From NCBI GenBank assembly GCA_026770585.1, contig MU646734.1:148853-160627 (forward strand): a DNA stretch of 11,775 nt. Reading direction: 5' to 3'. The notes under the pieces were generated by a model. It was not told where the DNA came from. It did no database searches and worked only from the letters and a program-made list of their open reading frames with translations. Below, one piece after another: positions 1 to 6,500 of the stretch (within the stretch, counting starts at the first letter, position 1; each line of letters opens with the position of its first letter). The DNA is from Baffinella frigidus (taxonomy: Eukaryota > Cryptophyceae > Cryptomonadales > Baffinellaceae). The translations under genes were made by a program, and so were the position numbers.

Positions 1-535
1 CCCACACGCGGAAGCAACGTGTTTGCGGGATCCGGGGTAAGAGATTAGGGTTGAGGGTCTGGGGTCAGGGTTTGGGATTTCGGGCTTTGGGGGTTAGGGT
101 GTAGGGTGCAGGGTGCAGGGTGCAGGGGTGTTAGGGTTTGGGGGGTGGGGGGTGGGGTTCACCGCGTCAGGGGAGCAACACGTGGTTTAGAGTTGGTGTG
201 TTCATCGCCGAGATGATTCAGCGGGCTGGCCTCGCGCCATGTGTGTTTGAATACCCGGTTTCCGTTGGAGGTGGACTTAGAATCCATCCGGAAAATGCTC
301 GTATGAGCGGCCGACACGGGGCACAGTAAGTGGCACAATGCGTCGAGCATGTGCGGCGCTGACGCTGGTTGTTGAGCAATAAATTATCAATCTCTCTAGG
401 GTTGGTGTTGGGTGCCTAGGGTTTAGGGTTTAGGGTGCATGCAGCGATTCTTGTTTTGGAGTTTGGGGTCAGAGGTTTCGGGACTAGGGTTTTAGCGTCC
501 AGGGTTTGGGGTGTAGTTTTTGAGGGAGGGTATAC
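1..535. other. Intron 9 / left edge: telomere-like sequence, no exon found
   Basis: TTTAGGG-type units at 40-150 and 408-445, a unique stretch at 180-400 and a possible exon 9 fragment (163-176). I looked for the missing C-terminal crotonase exon on the minus strand and did not find a convincing one. Confidence 0.5.
163..176 (-). pseudogene. Exon 9 3'-end fragment
   Basis: The minus strand reads codons for C-S-P-D-A followed by GTGAAC, matching the end of exon 9 (RSPDA then GTATAC). It is short but lies in the expected position downstream of exon 9, inside intron 9. Confidence 0.45.
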
Positions 536-595
536 CGCGTCAGGAGAGCGGGTGGCGATTTCGCGGGCGAGGCGCTGCCCCTCCACCAGCGGATC
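536..595 (-). CDS. Exon 9: C-terminal helix (DPLVEGQRLAREI)
   Basis: 20 codons ending in ATRSPDA. In relatives DPL-x(n)-A-x-EIA-x-RSP-x-A directly follows the GLV-T-x-V-x-D motif, as it does here after splicing. The acceptor is GGGCACAG|GAT and the donor is GCG|GTATAC, so at least one more exon (about 40-50 residues, normally starting near a K-R-L helix) should lie further left. I searched 1-535 by eye and did not find it. Confidence 0.85.
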
Positions 596-3500
596 CTGTG
601 CCCCAATAACGTTGTACAATTACTTGTAGCGTTGTACTAGTAATTGTACTGTTATACACTTATACATTTATACATTTATGCAGTTATACAGTTATACAGT
701 TATACAGTTGTACAGGTGTACAGTTGTACAGTTGTACAGTTATACAGTTATACAGTTAGTTGTACAGTTGGGCGATTTCGCGGGCGAGGCGCTGCCCCTC
801 CGCCACCGGATCCTGCAAGCCGTACCCACACTTATTCGCTTATACACGTATACACACACTTATAGACTTATAAAGACACTTATATAACGTATATTTACAC
901 TGTGGGATAGTGCCCCTCCGCCACCGGATCCTGCGCCCCAAAGTACTTGTTCTCACACTTGTACATTCATATACACACTTTTACGTTTGTATACACACTT
1001 ATACACTTATATATATACACTTATACAAGCCAGCGAACGGAGATAAAAAAAATTTAAAGAGGTTGATTTTTACCAGCGCGTGACAACATCCGCATTGGTA
1101 CAAGTTCGTTTTATATCTCGTTTTTGCCGATTCCGCGGTACGACATCACTACCCAGGATTGTTGGGGGGGTATTTCAAAAGTTAATTTTGGGGGGAAATA
1201 TTGCACAGGTCAATTTTTCGATATGAAAATGGCTCAAATGCCAGCCAATGGCTCAAACGCCAGCCACGAAATGCCCCCACGAAGGATCCTGCGTGGAATC
1301 CTGGTAAACGAAGACAGCTTTCCGTCTTTCGATTTTGTTGAGCGCTTCGCCTCCAGGCGCGGGGTCTCAAGCGGATCACCAGGCCAGGTTCAGGGTTTAA
1401 GGCTTAGGGCTTAGGGTTCAGGGTTGAGGGTTCAGGATTTAGGGGTTAGGGTTTAGGGTTTAGGGTTTAGGGTTTAGGGTATATATGCTCACTCGAGTTT
1501 TGAGCCGTCCTTCCAAAAGGCAAATTCCCAATTTGATTTCAATAAAATTACTACACCTGTTCCACCCGTGTGAAATGTCCTTTCTTTTTTCGGACTTGAG
1601 TCCATCTATTCGAAAAATCAGAACCACGAAATCGAGTTAACTAACCCGGTTCAAAGTTTGAGCTCAGATACGGTTTAGGGTTTAGGGTTTAGGGTTTACG
1701 TCGAAGATTCTGGTTGAGGAATATGGGTTTACAGTTTTTGCGTGATAGAGTAGGATTTAGGGTTTAGGGTTTAGGGGTTTTGCGTAATGGAGTAGGGGTT
1801 AGGGTTCGGGGTTCACGTCGGCGATTCGGGTGACAAGGCCGTTTAGGGTTTAGGATTTCAAGGTTAAGGGTTTAGGGTTTAGGGTTGAGGGTTGAGGGTT
1901 AAGGGTTTAGGGTTTAGGGTTTAGGGTTTAGGGTGTAAGGTGTAGGGTGTAGGGTGTAGGGTTTAGGGTTTAGGGTTTAGGGTGTAAGGTGCAGGGTGTA
2001 AGGTTTACGTCGACGATTCGGGTGACGAGGCCGTTTAGGGTTGAGGGTTTCAAGGTTGAGGGTTGAGGGTTTAAAGGGTTGGGGTTAGGGTTAAGGGTTA
2101 AGAGTTTAGGGTACAGGGTTCAGGGTTTAGGGTTTAGGGTTTACGTCGGAGATTCTAGTTGAGGAATATGGGTTTAGTGTTTTTGCTTAATGGAGTAGGG
2201 GTTAGGGTTGAGGGTTTACGTCGGCGATGCGGGTGACGAGGCCGAGCTTGAGCGCCTCCTCCGCCTCGAACACCCGCCCGGTCATCACCTGCAATCAAAA
2301 GTCGACTCCTTCACATCAGTCAACTCCCTGAAAGTCAACTCGGTTCATCACCTGGTATCCGTGGTAATCGGTTATAACAAAATTGTAGGTCGGTGGTACA
2401 CATTTCTGACAAATTTGTAAGTCAGTGGCACACGTTTAAATCACTCTGATACAAAACTTGTAAGTAAGTCAACTCCTTGATATAAGTCAACTCCCCGACA
2501 TCAGTCAACTCCGTCCCGTCTCGAGGCCGAGCTTGAACCACTGACTTGTACCACTGACTTACACGTGTACCACTGACTTACAAGGAGGCGCTCACCACTG
2601 ACTTACAAGTGGTACACGTTGAAATCACTCTGGTACAAAAGTTGTAAGTCGAGCTTGAGCGCCTCCTCTGCCTCGAACACCCGCCCGGTCATCACCTGGT
2701 ATCAGTCAACTCGTTTATAACACAATTGTAAGACAGTGGTACACGTTGATAACACAATTTTAAATAACAATTTTGTTACACACCGGGTTCAGGGTTGGAA
2801 GTTTGGTGAGCAGTCGCGGTACTTTCGGAGACGCTTGAGTGCCAAGTAGGGTTTAGCTTCTGTGGGTCTAGGGTCTAGGGTCTAGGGATTAGGGTTTAGG
2901 GTTTAGGGTCTAGGGTTTGGGGTGTAAGGTTTGGGGTTTAGGTTCTACGGTTTAGGGTGCACCAGCTCGATTGCCCAACAAAATCTTTGGGTACGATACA
3001 GGGTTCCGGGTTCCAGGTTTCGGGTTTCGGGTTTCGGGTTTCGGGTTCCAGGGTTCGGGGTTCGGGTTTATGGTTTCGGGTTTCGGGTTTGAGGCACCAC
3101 CAGTTCGAGCGCGACGTCTTTCGGGACGAGTTCCCGGATAGTCACAGTGAGGGACATGTCCGGAATGATGCCCCACTTGGCCTCCATCACTGAGAACCGG
3201 CAGGTGGGGGATGTCACGCGCATGTCCGCTCCCAGCGCAATCTGTGTAAGGGTCTGGGGTTAGGGGTTAGGGGTTAGGGGTTAGGTGTTCGGTGTTAGGT
3301 GTTAGGTGTTAGGTGTTAGGTGTTAGGAGCTAGGGGTTAGGTGTTAGGTGTTAGGTGTTGGGTGTTAGTTTAGGAGCTAGGGTTTATGGGTAGGAATGAG
3401 AGACGAGATGATGCCCCACTTGGCCTCGATGACAGAGAAACGGCAGGAGGGAGATGTCACGCGCATGTCTGCTCCGAGTGCGATCTGTGTAGCGGTCAGG

Positions 3501-6500
3501 CGTGCTTGGGGGTTAAGGTTTGGGAGTTAGGATTCATGGGGTTTGGGGAACAGGTTTAGGGTTGAGGGGAACGGGTTTAGGGTGTAGGGGAACGGGTTTA
3601 GGGTTTAAGGTTGAGGGTTTAGGGTTCAGGGTTGAGGGTTTGGGGCTTGGGGTTTAGGGTTTAGGGTTTGGGGTTTGGGGTTTATGGTTTTAAGGTTTAG
3701 GGTTTAGGGTTCAGGGTTGAACGTTTAGGGTTTAAAGTTTAGGGTTTAGGTTTGAATCTTAGGGTTAAGGCACCTGCAGCCCGCCGCCGAAGCAAACCCC
3801 ATGAGTGACCGCGATGACTGGCGCCGGCACCTTCCGCCACAGGAACGCCACATCCTGCTTCCGGTTTCCGCGTTTACTTTTTGATGTTACGCGGTTGGAT
3901 GTTACCGTTTGAGGGTTAGGGACCCGCGTTCCTCTGGCGGCACTTGCCACCACAGGAACGACACGTCCTGCTTCCGGAGTTCGGGTTTACTTTTTGATGT
4001 TACTCGGTTAGAGTTTACCGTTTGAGGGTTAGGGGCCCTAAACCTTAATCCCCGAACCCTAAACACCAAGCCCTCCCCCCAAACTCCCCTTTAGGGGTTT
4101 GGGGTTTATGGGTTAGAGGTTGGGGGTGGTGGGATAGGAACCCCAGTCCCTGATCCCTCAACCCTTAACCCCAAACCTCTAACCCTACCCTCCAAACTCG
4201 CAACCCTAAACCCCAACCGACGAGTGGACGCACCTCGATGTGGGGTGTTCGGTACAAACCTAAACCCTGACTCCTGACCCCTACCCCCCAAACGCCCAAA
4301 CGCCCAAACCCCACACCTCAAACCCAAAACCCTGAACCCTAACCCCCTAAACCCCAAACTCCCAAACCCCAAACAAATTGAAAATTGAAAAGTGGATGTC
4401 GCATTTATACCTGGGCAAGGTTTGCGAGTGAATTCTCCGGGTGGTGTAGAGCGGGTCTCTCATTAGTTGACACGATTCGGACCTCGAAAAGCAAATTAGC
4501 AACGAACAAAATGAGTCAACTTGGGTAGTAAATTTCATTGAAATGAAGATTCTTTTTTTTACGCAATGAAAATTACTACACAAGTTGACTCATTTTGTTC
4601 GTTGCTAATTTGCTTTTCGAGGTCCGAATCGTGTCAACTAATGAGAGACCCGCTCTAGCAGTTCGGCCGCGTGACATTGGGAGTGAGGGGTTCCCGGTTC
4701 AACCGTAACCCCGAAACCTCACCCCGGGGTTGGGGTTGGGGTTGGGGTTAGGTCTCGAGTGGTTGGTAACCTGGGCGAGGTTGGAGACTGCGCCTTCGGG
4801 ACGGTGCAGAAGCTCGGCCGCGTTCTCCCGCGCACGCAGGGGGTGTGCCACACTCTGGTGTGGGGTTCGAGTTTAGTCGAGTACTAACCCCTAACCCTTC
4901 GGTTTTAGGGTTTTGTTGAGTACTAACCGCTAACCCCTACCAACCCCTACAGCTCGGCCGCACGGAGGGGCTCGGCCGCACGGAGGGGCTCGGCCGCACG
5001 GAGGGGCTCGGCCGCACGGAGGGGCTCGGCCGCACGGAGGGGTTGCGCCACACTCTGCTTTCCGTGTTAGGCTTTATTTGAGTGGGGGCTAGGAATCAGG
5101 GGCCAGGGATTGGGGTTTACATGAAACCCTAAAACCCCTATTACAAACCCCTATAGCTCGGCCGCGTTTTCCCGCGGTTTGATTTCAGTTTTTGAGGTTC
5201 AAGATTTGGGGTTTAGGGGTTTGGGGTGAGGGATTTGCGGTGAGGGGTGATGGGTGAGGGGTGAGGGGTAAGAGGTGGGGATTGGGGTTTCAGGCTTGGG
5301 GTTCGGGACTTGGGGTTCGGGTTTTCGGGTTTGGGGTTCGAGGTTCAAGGTCTAGGGAGAGTTTAGGATGTAGGGTTCGAGGTTTAGGCCGGGTAAAAAT
5401 GTGGGTTTAGGGTTTAGGGTTTAGGGTTTGGGATTTGGGGTTTAGGTTTGCCTTAGCGTCGATGCCAGCACAGAAGCCGCGCCCCGCCCCGCACACCACC
5501 ACCGCCCGCACCTGCTTGTCGGTGTAGCATTTCATACGCTAACGGACTAAAACTGAGGTAGTTAGGCCTACCTTATTGACTACGGTAGGCCGTAGGGGCC
5601 TAGGGGGCCTCCTACGAAAAACCCTACGGCCTACCGTAGGTAATACCGTAGGCCTAACTACCCCATTTTTGGTCCGTTACCCTATTAGATTCATGGTTTC
5701 TAGCTCCACCTCCCTTAATCGGAGCTTCTCATTAAATACATTTAGATGCTCTTTGTACTGGATCGTGTGTGCGAATTCCTGATGTGAATGTGTGTAACTA
5801 GGAGCCCAGCTTAACTCAGGCAGAGCTATGGTTCGGGGATTCAACTTGAGGGTTGAGGTTCGAGGGGTCAAGGGATAGGGGTGAGGGTCCCTGAACCCCA
5901 AACCGCTCGCGCGCTGGTGGGCATCCAAGCGGGGGGGGGGGCGGTTGCTTTCCCAAAGTACCGATTTGTCTGCGAAAAGCGCGCGGGCGGTCGCGGTAAG
6001 CTCGCGAAACATGGATGGGTTACGGGATAGGGGTTAGGGTCCCGAAACCCCAAACCGTTTTCCTAACCCCAAAACCGGCGTACCGATTTGTCCGAGATGA
6101 GCTCGCGGGCGGTCGCGGCAAGTTCTAGCTCTGTCCCACTTGGATTTGGGCTCTCCATAGATTCGCCCCCCCGAAATTTTACGGGCAATTTGCATAGGGG
6201 GGTGTCACAATTTACCTGTAACATTGGGGGGGGGGGGGATTTATGGGGATTCGGGCTCCCCATCACCCCAAGTGGGACAGAGCTAGTAACCCAAAAACCA
6301 GCGTACCGATTTGTCCGAGATGAGCTCGCGGGCGGTCGCGGCAAGTTGGCGGAACATTGGCAGGTCCAGCGCGTTGAGCTTCCCCCCGCGATTCAGCGTC
6401 ACCTACCATCGCGCACCACATCAGGTTGCGAGCCCCACAAACCTGAGATGCACACCGTCACACATAACCCTCTTTCATCACCACAGCTTCTTGATGTCGT

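Larger units (their letters stand above)
1671..2219 (+). repeat. Telomere-like TTTAGGG array with embedded exon 8 fragments
   Basis: Degenerate 7-base array (TTTAGGG, TTGAGGG, TGTAGGG) in intron 8, interrupted by the exon 8 3' fragments. Confidence 0.9.

Noticed and set aside
180-400. Missing C-terminal crotonase exon
   Set aside because: No stretch matches the expected K-R-L helix or the family C-terminus in any minus-strand frame.
1270-1390. Additional exon 9 copy (GATCCGCTTGAG on the minus strand)
   Set aside because: Only the first codons match, no acceptor AG precedes it and the rest does not align.
4952-5041. CRISPR array
   Set aside because: The 18-bp units are contiguous without spacers and are derived from exon sequence.
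5930-6240. Runs of 12 and 13 G as functional signals
   Set aside because: They may be sequencing or assembly length errors and nothing around them supports a function.
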